Shown: positions 39,412 to 47,007 of the stretch, one piece after another
Layout: each line of letters begins with the position of its first letter
How positions within the stretch are numbered: position 1 is the stretch's first letter
Assembly (NCBI RefSeq): GCF_030246845.1
Contig: NZ_CP126889.1
Span: 5,375,729 to 5,439,728 of the forward strand
From: Enhydrobacter sp.
GTDB taxonomy: Bacteria > Pseudomonadota > Alphaproteobacteria > Reyranellales > Reyranellaceae
Length of the DNA: 64,000 bases
Direction: 5' to 3'
Made by a program: the position numbers and the translations under genes
The notes under the pieces: model-generated
What the model was told of the DNA's origin: nothing
Databases searched by the model: none
Seen by the model: only the letters and a program-made list of their open reading frames with translations

Positions 39412-41883
39412 ATGCCCTCACCCTCCCTTCCGGTCGACGAGGCGCTGCCGCGATTGAAGGCGGTGCTCGCGGCGCGCAGTGCCGCGGTGCTGGTGGCGCC
39501 GCCGGGCGCCGGCAAGACGACGCGCGTGCCGCTCGCGCTGCTCGACGCGCCGTGGCTCGGGAGCCGAAAGATCGTGATGCAGGAGCCGCGCCGGCTTGCC
39601 GCACGCGCCGCGGCGCGGCGTATGGCGGCGACGCTCGGCGAAGCGGTGGGTGAGACGGTGGGTTATCGCGTGCGCCTCGACAGCAAGGTCGGCCCGCGCA
39701 CCCGGATCGAGGTCGTGACCGACGGCCTCTTCCTGCGAATGCTGCAGGACGATCCCGCGCTCGAAGGCATCGGCTGCGTCATCTTCGACGAGCTGCACGA
39801 GCGCGGGCTGGAGACCGATCTCGCCTTTGCGCTGGTGCGCGAATCGCAAACCGCGTTGCGCGAGGACCTGCGCGTGCTCGCGATGTCGGCAACGCTCGAT
39901 CCCGGCCCCGTTGTCGAGCGGCTGGGCGGCGCGCCGCTTGTGGAATCAGCCGGCCGAATGTTTCCCGTCGCGACGCGCTATCTCGATCGCGAGGCCCGGG
40001 ACCGCATCGAGGACACGGCGGCAAGCGCCATCCGCGCGGCGCTGCGCGAGGAGAGCGGCAGCGCGCTCGTGTTCCTGCCGGGCACGGGCGAGATCCGCCG
40101 CGTTCAGGAGCGGCTCGCCGACCTCGGCGCCGATATCGACGTGGCGCCGCTCTACGGCGACCTGCCAGCCAACCAGCAGGACCTCGCCATCGCACCCGTG
40201 CCGGCCGGCCGCCGCAAGGTGGTGCTGGCGACCGCCATCGCCGAGACCAGCCTCACCATCGAGGGCGTGCGGATCGTGATCGATGCCGGGCTGATGCGCG
40301 TGCCGCGCTTCTCGCCGCGCTCGGGGATGACGCGGCTGGAGACCGTGCGCGTGAGCCAGGCCTCGGCCGACCAACGGCGCGGCCGCGCCGGCCGCCTCGA
40401 ACCCGGCGTCTGCTATCGGCTGTGGACCGAGGAGGCGCAGCGCGGGCTTCTGCCCTTTACGCCGCCCGAGATCCTCGACGCCGACCTCGCCCCGCTCGCC
40501 CTCGAGCTCGCGGCCTGGGGCGCAAGCGACGCCGCGACGCTGCCGTGGCTCACGTCGCCGCCCGCCGCCTCGCTCGCTGCGGCCCGCAAGCTGCTCGTGG
40601 ATCTGGGCGCGCTCGACCCGCTCGGCGCGATCACGTCGCACGGCCGCGCCATGGCGCGGCTCGGCCAGCATCCCAGACTCGCGCATCTCGTGCTGAAGGG
40701 CCGCGAGCTGGGACAGGGCCGCATCGCGGCGCTGCTGGCCGCGATCCTGGGCGAGCGCGACTTCCTGCGCCTGCCGCCGGGCCAGCGCGATGTCGATCTG
40801 CGCCATCGTGTCGAGATTGCGCTCGACGGCAAAGGCGACGGTGCGCTGCGGCTGATCCGGGAGTCCGCGCGCCGCCTGATGCCGCGCGACGCGAAGAACG
40901 AGACGCCCGACGTCGCCATGACCGGCGCCCTGCTGGCGCTCGCCTATCCCGACCGCATCGGCCGCCGCCGACCCGGCACCGCGGGACGCTATCTTCTGTC
41001 CGGCGGCCGCGGCGCGGCGCTGGCCGAAGGCGACCCGATGGCCAACGAGGAGTTCCTGGTGGTGGCCGATCTCGACGGTTCGGCGCAGGACGCCCGCATC
41101 TTCCTCGCCGCGCCCGTCACCTCGGCCGAGATCGAGGAACTCTTTGCCGAGCGCATCGTCGACGAGGAGATCGTGCAGTGGCAGGCGCGCGAGGGCGCGG
41201 TGCTGGCGCGGCGCCGCCGCCGGCTGGGCGCGCTCTTCCTCGAGGACAAGCCGCTCGCCGGGCCCGACCCGGAGAAGGTGAAGGCCGCGATGCTCGACGG
41301 CGTGCGCCAGCTCGGCATCGCCGCCCTGCCCTGGAGCGACGATCTCGCAAAGTGGCGCCGGCGCGTCGCCTTCCTGCGCACGCTCGACTCCGCGTGGCCG
41401 GATCTCTCCGACGCCGCCCTACTCGCGTCATTGAACGAATGGCTGTCGCCCTTCCTCGACGGCGTGTCGCGGCGCGACCACCTCGCGCGCGTCGATCTCG
41501 CGGCGGCGCTCAAGGCACTCGTGCCATGGGACCGCCAGCGCGCGCTCGACCGGCTGGCGCCGACGCATGTCGAGGTGCCGAGCGGCTCGCGCGTGCCGAT
41601 CGACTATGCCGATCCCGCCGAGCCCACGCTCTCGGTGCGGCTGCAGGAGATGTTCGGCCTCACCGACACGCCGCGCGTGGCCGACGGCAAGGTCGCGCTC
41701 ACGATCCATCTGCTGTCGCCGGCGCGCCGTCCGGTCCAGGTGACGCGCGATCTCGCGAGCTTCTGGGCCGGCGGCTACAAGGCGGTGAAGGCCGAGCTCA
41801 GGGGCCGCTACCCGCGCCACTACTGGCCCGACGACCCGCTGGTTGCCGAGCCCACTGCCCGCGTGCGGCCACGGCCGAGGTGA
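39412..41883 (+). CDS. hrpB: ATP-dependent helicase HrpB
   Basis: The 823-aa DEAH-box helicase starts with PPGAGKTT (motif I, about 30-37), DELH (motif II, 126-129), ATAIAETSLTIEGV and QRRGRAGR (motif VI). HA2/OB-like domains and the C-terminal HrpB-specific domain follow (HYWPDDPLVAEPT at the end). Its cellular role is not firmly known and it is usually non-essential. It is transcribed alone and is the last chromosomal gene before the phage-derived block. Confidence 0.95.
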   Translation: MPSPSLPVDEALPRLKAVLAARSAAVLVAPPGAGKTTRVPLALLDAPWLGSRKIVMQEPRRLAARAAARRMAATLGEAVGETVGYRVRLDSKVGPRTRIEVVTDGLFLRMLQDDPALEGIGCVIFDELHERGLETDLAFALVRESQTALREDLRVLAMSATLDPGPVVERLGGAPLVESAGRMFPVATRYLDREARDRIEDTAASAIRAALREESGSALVFLPGTGEIRRVQERLADLGADIDVAPLYGDLPANQQDLAIAPVPAGRRKVVLATAIAETSLTIEGVRIVIDAGLMRVPRFSPRSGMTRLETVRVSQASADQRRGRAGRLEPGVCYRLWTEEAQRGLLPFTPPEILDADLAPLALELAAWGASDAATLPWLTSPPAASLAAARKLLVDLGALDPLGAITSHGRAMARLGQHPRLAHLVLKGRELGQGRIAALLAAILGERDFLRLPPGQRDVDLRHRVEIALDGKGDGALRLIRESARRLMPRDAKNETPDVAMTGALLALAYPDRIGRRRPGTAGRYLLSGGRGAALAEGDPMANEEFLVVADLDGSAQDARIFLAAPVTSAEIEELFAERIVDEEIVQWQAREGAVLARRRRRLGALFLEDKPLAGPDPEKVKAAMLDGVRQLGIAALPWSDDLAKWRRRVAFLRTLDSAWPDLSDAALLASLNEWLSPFLDGVSRRDHLARVDLAAALKALVPWDRQRALDRLAPTHVEVPSGSRVPIDYADPAEPTLSVRLQEMFGLTDTPRVADGKVALTIHLLSPARRPVQVTRDLASFWAGGYKAVKAELRGRYPRHYWPDDPLVAEPTARVRPRPR

Positions 41884-41917
41884 ACAACTCCAGAAAGAAT
41901 CCTGACTGCAAACAATA

Positions 41918-41990
41918 GTGTCATCCCGAGCGTGGCGAGGGATCTTTGATCGACGTCGCGAAAGATCCCTCACTTCGTTCGGGATGACAC
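41918..41990. repeat. Dispersed palindromic repeat, family R (full copy)
   Basis: The arms GTGTCATCCCGAGCG and TTCGGGATGACAC and the inner arms GAGGGATCTTT/AAAGATCCCTC are nearly perfect. It lies between hrpB and the phage-derived block, so it may mark the left edge of the insertion. Confidence 0.88.
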
Positions 41991-42014
41991 GGATGGTGAG
42001 TGTGCTGAAAGCCT

Positions 42015-42233
42015 CTACCACCCTGTCGAAACCGGATCGGCGTCGAGCTGCGCCTTGAGCGCCAGCAGCTCGGCATGGGCCCGGTCGAGATCGGCCTCTG
42101 TTGCGGCGGTGGGCGAGCGGACGACCTGCAGCGTGCGGGTGATCAGGCCTTCCACCTGGATGCCGGCAGCAATGGCGCCGGGCAGCACTTGCAGCACCTG
42201 GGCCACGAGGGTCATGATCGAGGCGATGTCCAT
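42015..42233 (-). CDS. Small phage protein, 72 aa
   Basis: The protein starts MDIASIMTLVAQVLQVLPGA with one amphipathic or hydrophobic helix, then a charged helix rich in Ala and Asp (TEADLDRAHAELLALKAQLDAD). It is the last gene of the leftward phage block, 8 bp after the lipoprotein gene stop. It may be a lysis-related accessory or a small tail protein; no family is recognised. The start at 42233 has GAGG upstream and is preferred over 42245. Confidence 0.55.
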   Translation of the reverse strand: MDIASIMTLVAQVLQVLPGAIAAGIQVEGLITRTLQVVRSPTAATEADLDRAHAELLALKAQLDADPVSTGW

Positions 42234-42241
42234 TGCCGACC

Positions 42242-42604
42242 TCACTTCACGTCGTAGATGGCGAGAATCGACTGGAAGGCGGTGACGGCCTCGCGCGCCG
42301 ACGCCTGGGCCGCCTCGATGGCGCTCTGGGTGGCGCCGGGCGTCAGCACCACGTTCTGCGCCGCCTCGAGCGCCGCCAGCGCCGCGTCGTCGGCCATGCG
42401 GAGCTGCTTCACCACCGCGGCGTCGGAGCAGATCTTCGGGCCGTCCGCGACGCAGCGCGGAAGCTGGTTGTACTTCACCGCCAGCACCAGCGCCGCCTGG
42501 TAGGAGGTCATGCTCGCCAGCACGGCGCTGCTGGGCGGCATGCTGGCCTGGCAGGCGGCGAGCGTCATGAGCGCGGCCGTCGCCAGCATGTGCGCCCGCT
42601 TCAC
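42242..42604 (-). CDS. Phage lipoprotein, 120 aa
   Basis: A lipoprotein signal peptide ends in LMTLAAC, so the mature protein is lipid-anchored. The rest is helical and Ala-rich, with two cysteines (CVADGPKIC). Its place directly after holin and lysozyme suggests an outer-membrane spanin-like or lysis-related lipoprotein, but spanin sequence motifs are absent. Its start overlaps the holin stop by 4 bp. Confidence 0.6.
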   Translation of the reverse strand: MKRAHMLATAALMTLAACQASMPPSSAVLASMTSYQAALVLAVKYNQLPRCVADGPKICSDAAVVKQLRMADDAALAALEAAQNVVLTPGATQSAIEAAQASAREAVTAFQSILAIYDVK

Positions 42605-42810
42605 GAGGTGCCTCCCCCGGAGGGAGTCCCGATCAGCACCGCGGCGGCAATGCCGGCGACGACGGTCGCGATCGTCTCGACCTCGCCCGGCGCGAAGGCG
42701 TAGCCCGCGGCGGTGGCCAGCGCGCCCACGAGGCCGATCCAGGTCGTCTTCTCGACGAGGCGCGCGCTCAGCCAGGTCCAGGCGAGCGCGCCCAGCAGTT
42801 TCCAGTTCAT
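42601..42810 (-). CDS. Holin-like membrane protein, 69 aa
   Basis: Two hydrophobic segments (ALAWTWLSARLV plus TTWIGLVGALATAAGYAF, and IATVVAGIAAAVLIG) with a short tail make a small holin-like protein. It starts 4 bp inside the end of the lysozyme gene and has AAGGAG about 10 bases upstream. Holins open the inner membrane so that the endolysin reaches the wall. The assignment rests on size, topology and neighbours. Confidence 0.65.
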   Translation of the reverse strand: MNWKLLGALAWTWLSARLVEKTTWIGLVGALATAAGYAFAPGEVETIATVVAGIAAAVLIGTPSGGGTS

Positions 42811-43259
42811 GTCGTCGTTGCTCCTTGCGGGTTGTCGAGAAAAAGGGCGCGCTCGAGCGCGCGCCGCCTCACCAGGCCGGGCACGACGGCGCCCGTGGCG
42901 TCGTGCACCCAGCGCGGGAACTCGTCGGCGGCGCCCGCATAGTCGCCGGCATCGAGCTTGCGCCGGAGCGTCGAGCCGGCGAGCGCCGCCGGCCCGATGT
43001 TGAAGGCGAAGGAGACCAGCGCGTCGAACTGCCGTTGCGAGAGCGGCACCGCGATCTGCCGCCGCACCGCCGCCTCGGCGCGGGCGACGTCGCGGACGAG
43101 CCAGGCCTCGCCCTGCGCACCATCGCAACGGTCGCCCTCGCGCACGCCTTCGGTGTGGCCCCAGGCGATCGTCCAGACGCCCGAGCCGTCGCGATAGGCG
43201 CAATCGCGGAAGCCCTCGCAGGTCTTGATGAGGTCGAGCCCCTCGGCCGAGATCCTCAT
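42807..43259 (-). CDS. Phage lysozyme (GH24, endolysin)
   Basis: The 150-aa protein is a T4-type lysozyme. LIKTCEGFRDCAY holds the catalytic Glu, YRDGSGVWTIAWGHTEGV the conserved Asp and Thr, and FNIGPAALAGSTLRRKL is the typical later segment. It cleaves the N-acetylmuramic acid to N-acetylglucosamine bond of peptidoglycan. There is no signal peptide, so it depends on the adjacent holin. The true start is 43259, overlapping the upstream 81-aa gene by 4 bp. The longer frame begins inside that gene. Confidence 0.92.
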   Translation of the reverse strand: MRISAEGLDLIKTCEGFRDCAYRDGSGVWTIAWGHTEGVREGDRCDGAQGEAWLVRDVARAEAAVRRQIAVPLSQRQFDALVSFAFNIGPAALAGSTLRRKLDAGDYAGAADEFPRWVHDATGAVVPGLVRRRALERALFLDNPQGATTT

Positions 43260-43501
43260 CCGTGCCGCCCCATGATCAGGGCGAAGGCGGTGGCGCCGAC
43301 GGCGGTGAGCAGGATCACGATCGAGCCGCCGGCCGCCGCCCACAGGCGGTTGCTCATCGCGTCGAGCCGCGCATGCAGCGTCGCGAGCTGGTGGTTGATG
43401 TTGGCGTAGCGCTCGGCGCAGATCTTCTCGTGTGTCTCGAGCCGCGCCTCGACGCGCTCGGCAGAGCGATCGGAATCGAGTCGGGTGACGGGAACGGACA
43501 A
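43256..43501 (-). CDS. Small phage membrane protein with coiled coil, 81 aa
   Basis: A charged helix with heptad spacing (about 15-50, RVEARLETHEKICAERYANI ... LHARLDAM) is followed by one transmembrane helix (about 55-77). This resembles XhlA-like or putative second holins upstream of endolysins. Translation seems to start at TTG, directly at the end of the duplicated upstream element. It is the first gene of the lysis cassette and overlaps the lysozyme gene by 4 bp. Confidence 0.6.
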   Translation of the reverse strand: MSVPVTRLDSDRSAERVEARLETHEKICAERYANINHQLATLHARLDAMSNRLWAAAGGSIVILLTAVGATAFALIMGRHG

Positions 43502-43647
43502 GCGCGAATCTCCAGCAAGCCAGGGATGGCAGTGAAGTTCGCCGCTTGTCCCCGCCCCGCTCCGAGGAGCGAGGCGACGATGCCGGCTGACGATTTCTCT
43601 TTAGAGGAAACCTCGCTTGCGAGGCAATCGTGACCGTTAGGGGAACG
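43496..43647 (-). promoter_or_regulatory. Duplicated ~150-bp phage upstream element, copy A
   Basis: Three blocks match the element at 48920-49067 in the same order and orientation: GGACAAGCGCGAATCTCCA (19 bases, identical), a 33-base stretch containing GTGAAGTTCGCCGCT, and GGCAATCGTGACCGTT. It lies before the lysis cassette and contains a promoter-like pair (43598-43627). Its distal end overlaps the end of the PIN gene. Confidence 0.75.
43598..43627 (-). promoter_or_regulatory. Candidate promoter in upstream element A
   Basis: On the minus strand, TTGCCT and TAAAGA are separated by 18 bases. The same boxes occur in copy B (TTGCCG, 17 bases, TAAGCA). Conservation of the pair between the two copies is the main support. 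Confidence 0.45.
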
Positions 43648-43866
43648 ACGGTGGACTAACGTATTCGCCGGAGACGAGAAGATCAGCCTTGGCGGCGACC
43701 GCTGCGGCGATGACCTGATCGTCGTCCGGATCAGCGGCAATGACATTCGGGATCGAGAGCGGTGTCACCAGCTCGACGGCATCGCCGTAGTCGGCGAGGA
43801 TCTCATGGGCAGCACGGCCAATGAGAGCAAGCCGCTTCGCGGCGACGGAGCGGATCAGGACCTCAC

Positions 43867-44961
43867 CTAGTGGATGGAATCTAACACTTGGTGCCCTCGT
43901 TTGACGGCGGCGATGATTTTGTTGGGGTCCTTTGTCCAGATGAAGGGCCTTGGGTCTGCATTGTGGAGGCGAAGGAAGCAGTGGATGGCGTCTTTGAGTT
44001 CGCGAAGAGATCGGAAGACGCCGCGCTTGAGGCGTTTGTTCGCGAGCTTTGCAAAGAAGCCCTCGACGGCATTGAGCCAGGACGCCGACGTTGGGGTGAA
44101 GTGGAAGGCGAACCGCGGATGCTTGTCGAGCCATTGCATCACTTTGGGATGGCTGTGGGTGGCATAGTTATCGATGATGACGTGGATCGTCTTTCTCCTG
44201 GGTGTCCTTGCATCGATGGCGTTGAGGAAGCGGATGAACTCTTGATGACGATGGCGCTTCATGCACTGGCCGATAACCTTGCCCTCCAGGACGTCGAGGG
44301 CGGCGAACAGAGTGGTGACGCCATGGCGCTTGTAGTCGTGGGTCATGGTGCCGGCGCGCCCCTTCTTCATCGGCAGTCCCGGCTGGGTGCGGTCCAGCGC
44401 CTGGATTTGGCTCTTTTCATCGACCGAGAGCACGATGGCGTGGTCGGGCGGATTGACGTACAGCCCGACGATGTCCCTGAGCTTGGCGGCAAACTGCGGA
44501 TCATTGGACAGCTTGAATTGGCGGACCAGATGCGGCCTCAGGCCATGGGCGCGCCAGATCCGTTGCACCGAGCTGACGCTGATCCCGGCCGCCTCGGCCA
44601 TCGCCGGGCCGGTCCAATGGCTCGCCCCCGACGGCGGCCCTGCCAGCGTCATGGCGACAACGTGCTCGGCCACCTCGGGATGGAGCGGCGGGATGCGCGA
44701 CGGGCGTGTCTTGTCGCGCCACAGCCCCGCTGCACCTTCCGCCCCGAACCGTTCCTGCCAGCGCCAGATCACCGTCTTGGCCTTGCCGGTGGCACGCATG
44801 ATCTCGGCAGTGCCATGCCCGTCGGCGGTCAAAAGAACGATCCTTGCCCGCCAGACGTGCTTTTGCGGGCTGTTGCGGTTGGCCACCACCGCCTCCAGCT
44901 CGCCACGGTCCGTGGCATTCAACTGAAAGTTCGTTCGCTCGTGCATTCCTCTGACTCGCAT
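43867..44961 (-). CDS. IS630 family transposase
   Basis: The 364-aa protein has an N-terminal helix-turn-helix region (about 30-150) and a DDE catalytic core: LSVDEKSQIQALDR (first Asp), HVIIDNYATHSHPKV (second Asp) and SWLNAVEGFFAKLAN (Glu). The stop codon TAG uses the duplicated TA of the target site and the flanking base, so the end of the reading frame is completed by the insertion itself. It starts 54 bp inside the right end of the element. Confidence 0.95.
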   Translation of the reverse strand: MRVRGMHERTNFQLNATDRGELEAVVANRNSPQKHVWRARIVLLTADGHGTAEIMRATGKAKTVIWRWQERFGAEGAAGLWRDKTRPSRIPPLHPEVAEHVVAMTLAGPPSGASHWTGPAMAEAAGISVSSVQRIWRAHGLRPHLVRQFKLSNDPQFAAKLRDIVGLYVNPPDHAIVLSVDEKSQIQALDRTQPGLPMKKGRAGTMTHDYKRHGVTTLFAALDVLEGKVIGQCMKRHRHQEFIRFLNAIDARTPRRKTIHVIIDNYATHSHPKVMQWLDKHPRFAFHFTPTSASWLNAVEGFFAKLANKRLKRGVFRSLRELKDAIHCFLRLHNADPRPFIWTKDPNKIIAAVKRGHQVLDSIH

Positions 44962-45015
44962 ACGCGAGCCCGATCGGGAATCCCCTCGCGAATCGAAATG
45001 TTAGATTTGGTCCAC
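43870..45015 (-). mobile_element. Complete IS630-family insertion sequence
   Basis: The element is 1,146 bp and bounded by inverted repeats GTGGATGGAATCTAACA (43870-43886) and, read inward from 45015, GTGGACCAAATCTAACA (14 of 17 match). It is flanked by TA at 43868-43869 and 45016-45017, the usual target duplication for IS630. The only gene inside is the transposase. It is inserted within a PIN-toxin gene. Confidence 0.93.
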
Positions 45016-45133
45016 TAGTTCCGCCAGCAAGGCGGCGCTGGCGAAGAGCTGTACATGCTCCTGTCTCCGGATGGCTTCCAGGAGACGATATGGCGTGCCG
45101 CGCCAGAGGAGCGCGGAGAGCGCGACGTTTGTA

Positions 45134-45388
45134 TCAAGAACGATCCGCACCGGCGCTCCGGCTTCGTCGTGCGGCGCGCGACGCCTCCACCTCGGCGGCG
45201 ATGTCCTCTTCCGTCATTGGCGGCGCGCCGGCCGCTTCCAGCGCGGGAGCGATCGCGAGAAGCCGATCCACCGCCGTCAGCCTGCGTGTCTTGGTCGCGA
45301 TGAAATCCACGAAATCCTCGACCGAGGCGATCTGTTCGGCAGGCAGCGCCTCGATCTTCTCGATCAGGGCTCGGGTATTTGTGGGCAT
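45134..45388 (-). CDS. VapB-like antitoxin, 84 aa
   Basis: MPTNTRALIEKIEALPAEQI followed by VEDFVDFIATK is the pattern of short DNA-binding antitoxins paired with PIN toxins (DUF2281/VapB type). A basic C-terminal tail (SRAARRSRSAGADRS) would be toxin-binding. The gene is intact and has AAGGAGGAG before the start. Its last 17 bases overlap the toxin start, the typical antitoxin-toxin arrangement. Because the toxin is disrupted, this antitoxin is now unpaired. Confidence 0.7.
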   Translation of the reverse strand: MPTNTRALIEKIEALPAEQIASVEDFVDFIATKTRRLTAVDRLLAIAPALEAAGAPPMTEEDIAAEVEASRAARRSRSAGADRS

Positions 45389-45431
45389 GAAAAGCTCCTC
45401 CTTCAGGTGCTTGGGTCCACGCTCCTCTACG

Positions 45432-45445
45432 AACAGTATCGTGTT
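45432..45445. promoter_or_regulatory. Candidate operator of the vapB-like gene
   Basis: AACAGTATCGTGTT is an imperfect dyad (arms AACA/TGTT) about 45 bases before the antitoxin start, where VapB-type proteins bind. Support is only the symmetry and the position. Confidence 0.3.
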
Positions 45446-45602
45446 GCATAAGCCGGCGGCAAGGTCGATGCGCTGGGTGGAAGACGACTCCGGATCGGCA
45501 ACGACAGTGGATTTGCTTCATGATGAAGATTACGAAAGCAGAAAGACCGAAAGGTTGGCGGCCAGACCGTCCGCCTTCGGCCGCGCGGGGAGGCAAGCGA
45601 CA

Positions 45603-46310
45603 ATGGATCTGGCGGTGCATCGTGAAAAATGGCGGGAGGTGCCGGGCGGGAGCGACACCGATGGCCGCATCTTCTCGTCCGATCTGCTCGGGCTGCCGGA
45701 TGCCGACCTGCTGGCATTCTGGGAGCGGATGGCCGAGCGGCGGCTGACCGAGGAGCTCGGCTGGATCGACGTTCTCTATCGCGACTTCTTCGCCGGGAAG
45801 TGCGTCCTCGATGTCGGGTCCGGCCTGGGGCTGAACGGCATGAGGTTCGCGAGCCTCGGCGCCGACTGGGTCTTCGCCGACATCGCGCCCGGCAATCTCG
45901 AGTTGCTGCGCCGGATCGCGGCGCTGAAGGGACTGCGGCCCGCCTTCCACCTGATCGGCGACGATCTCTCGTTCGACGGCCTCGGCGAGTTCGACGCCGT
46001 GTTCGCCTGCGGCTCCCTGCATCACGTGCCGTTAGACCTGGCGCGCCGGGAATGCGCGCAGATCGCCCGGCATCTGAAGCCGAAGGCGCGCTGGATCGAG
46101 CTCGTCTATCCCAGGGAGCGCTGGATGCGCGAGGGCTGTCCCGCCTTCGGCGATTGGGGCCGGATGACCGATGGCGACAGAACTCCCTGGGCGGAATGGT
46201 ACGATGCGGACAAGCTGCGCGCGCGCCTCGACCCGTTGACCTTCCGGACCATCCTCGATTTCACCTTCCGCGAGCAACACTTCCGCTGGCTGGACCTCGA
46301 ACGCCTTTAG
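45603..46310 (+). CDS. Class I SAM-dependent methyltransferase
   Basis: The 235-aa protein has the Rossmann signature VLDVGSGLGLNGMRFASLGAD (motif I) and then FADIAPGNLELLRR and the FDAVFACGSLHHVP segment (motif IV area), as in small-molecule or lipid/sugar methyltransferases. GGGAGG precedes the ATG. It runs opposite to the surrounding phage genes, between the toxin locus and the tail region, so it may be a passenger gene. The substrate is unknown. Confidence 0.85.
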   Translation: MDLAVHREKWREVPGGSDTDGRIFSSDLLGLPDADLLAFWERMAERRLTEELGWIDVLYRDFFAGKCVLDVGSGLGLNGMRFASLGADWVFADIAPGNLELLRRIAALKGLRPAFHLIGDDLSFDGLGEFDAVFACGSLHHVPLDLARRECAQIARHLKPKARWIELVYPRERWMREGCPAFGDWGRMTDGDRTPWAEWYDADKLRARLDPLTFRTILDFTFREQHFRWLDLERL

Positions 46311-46335
46311 GGCATGACGCATACGAGGATGACAA

Positions 46336-47007
46336 TTACGCCGTTGAGGTCAGCGAAGCGAGCGCAGTACCTGGATCAGCGAGCTTGCGAATAACGAGCT
46401 GATATCCTTGGCCTACCAGTTCGTACTGGCCGGTAAGTGCTGTCAGAAAGCCGTCTATGGCCGTCTTCGGGCATAGTGCCGGATGCTTGGTGATCTGAGC
46501 CAGCGCCTGCTCTTGCGACCATTTCACACTCAATTCCGGATCGATCTCATACGGCACGAACAGATAGTCGTCGAAAATCAGCAAACCACCAACCTTCAGG
46601 CGAGGCCAGGAGAGAACCGCATCTGAAAGAACTGCAAACGGGCGGTGATCGCCGTCGACATAGACGAAATCGAACTCGCCGGCGATCGCCGGAAGCATGG
46701 CACCACTCCATCCTCGATGGAGGACCACCCGCTGTCTCCAAGGCGCAATATTTGCTGAGAACCTGCTGTAGTACTCATCCAGAAAAGGATCCACGCACTC
46801 GATGCAGCTCGTCTCGTGAGTAAGCACGTGCTCGAGCAGCCAAGTGGTAGACCGCCCCTCATAGCTGCCGATCTCGAGAGCGCGAATATGCGGCTTGCCT
46901 TCAAATTGAGCCAACCATCGCCGCCAGTTCTCGATGTTGTGCGAGAACCAGTCGTGTGTGAATTGATAGGCCATGACCTCGACACCTCTCGTGAGTTTGT
47001 TGATCAT
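46336..47007 (-). CDS. Class I SAM-dependent methyltransferase (Methyltransf_24-like) in the tail region
   Basis: The 223-aa protein has ALEIGSYEGRSTTWLLEHVL (motif I) and YVDGDHRPFAVLSDAVL (motif IV), typical of the Methyltransf_24 family acting on sugars or small molecules. Base composition is visibly lower in GC than its neighbours, which points to recent acquisition. It follows the collar gene with a 4-bp overlap, so it is likely translated with it and may modify phage or host surface sugars. Confidence 0.82.
   Translation of the reverse strand: MINKLTRGVEVMAYQFTHDWFSHNIENWRRWLAQFEGKPHIRALEIGSYEGRSTTWLLEHVLTHETSCIECVDPFLDEYYSRFSANIAPWRQRVVLHRGWSGAMLPAIAGEFDFVYVDGDHRPFAVLSDAVLSWPRLKVGGLLIFDDYLFVPYEIDPELSVKWSQEQALAQITKHPALCPKTAIDGFLTALTGQYELVGQGYQLVIRKLADPGTALASLTSTA

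Larger units (their letters stand above)
43637..45150 (-). pseudogene. PIN-domain toxin (VapC-like), split by IS630 and shortened at the 3' end
   Basis: The first 45 codons (45150-45016, from a GTG) encode RIVLDTNVALSALLWRGTPY, the start of a PIN domain with its first acidic residue. The remaining part (43867-43637) encodes LGEVLIRS ... VIAADPDDDQVIAAAVAAKADLLVSGEYV, the end of the domain with DPDDD. Joining them after removing the IS and one TA gives an uninterrupted 121-aa frame. The C-terminus ends in VSPPSFP inside the phage upstream element rather than continuing as the family does. It starts 17 bp inside the antitoxin gene. Confidence 0.85.

Noticed and set aside
41884..42014. Attachment site of the phage block next to hrpB
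   Set aside because: Only a family-R repeat is present. I found no direct repeat shared with the right edge near 58 kb and no tRNA gene.
43256..43343. Longer lysozyme frame starting at 43343
   Set aside because: The extra residues are Arg-rich and lie inside the 81-aa gene. The Met at 43259 matches the GH24 N-terminus.
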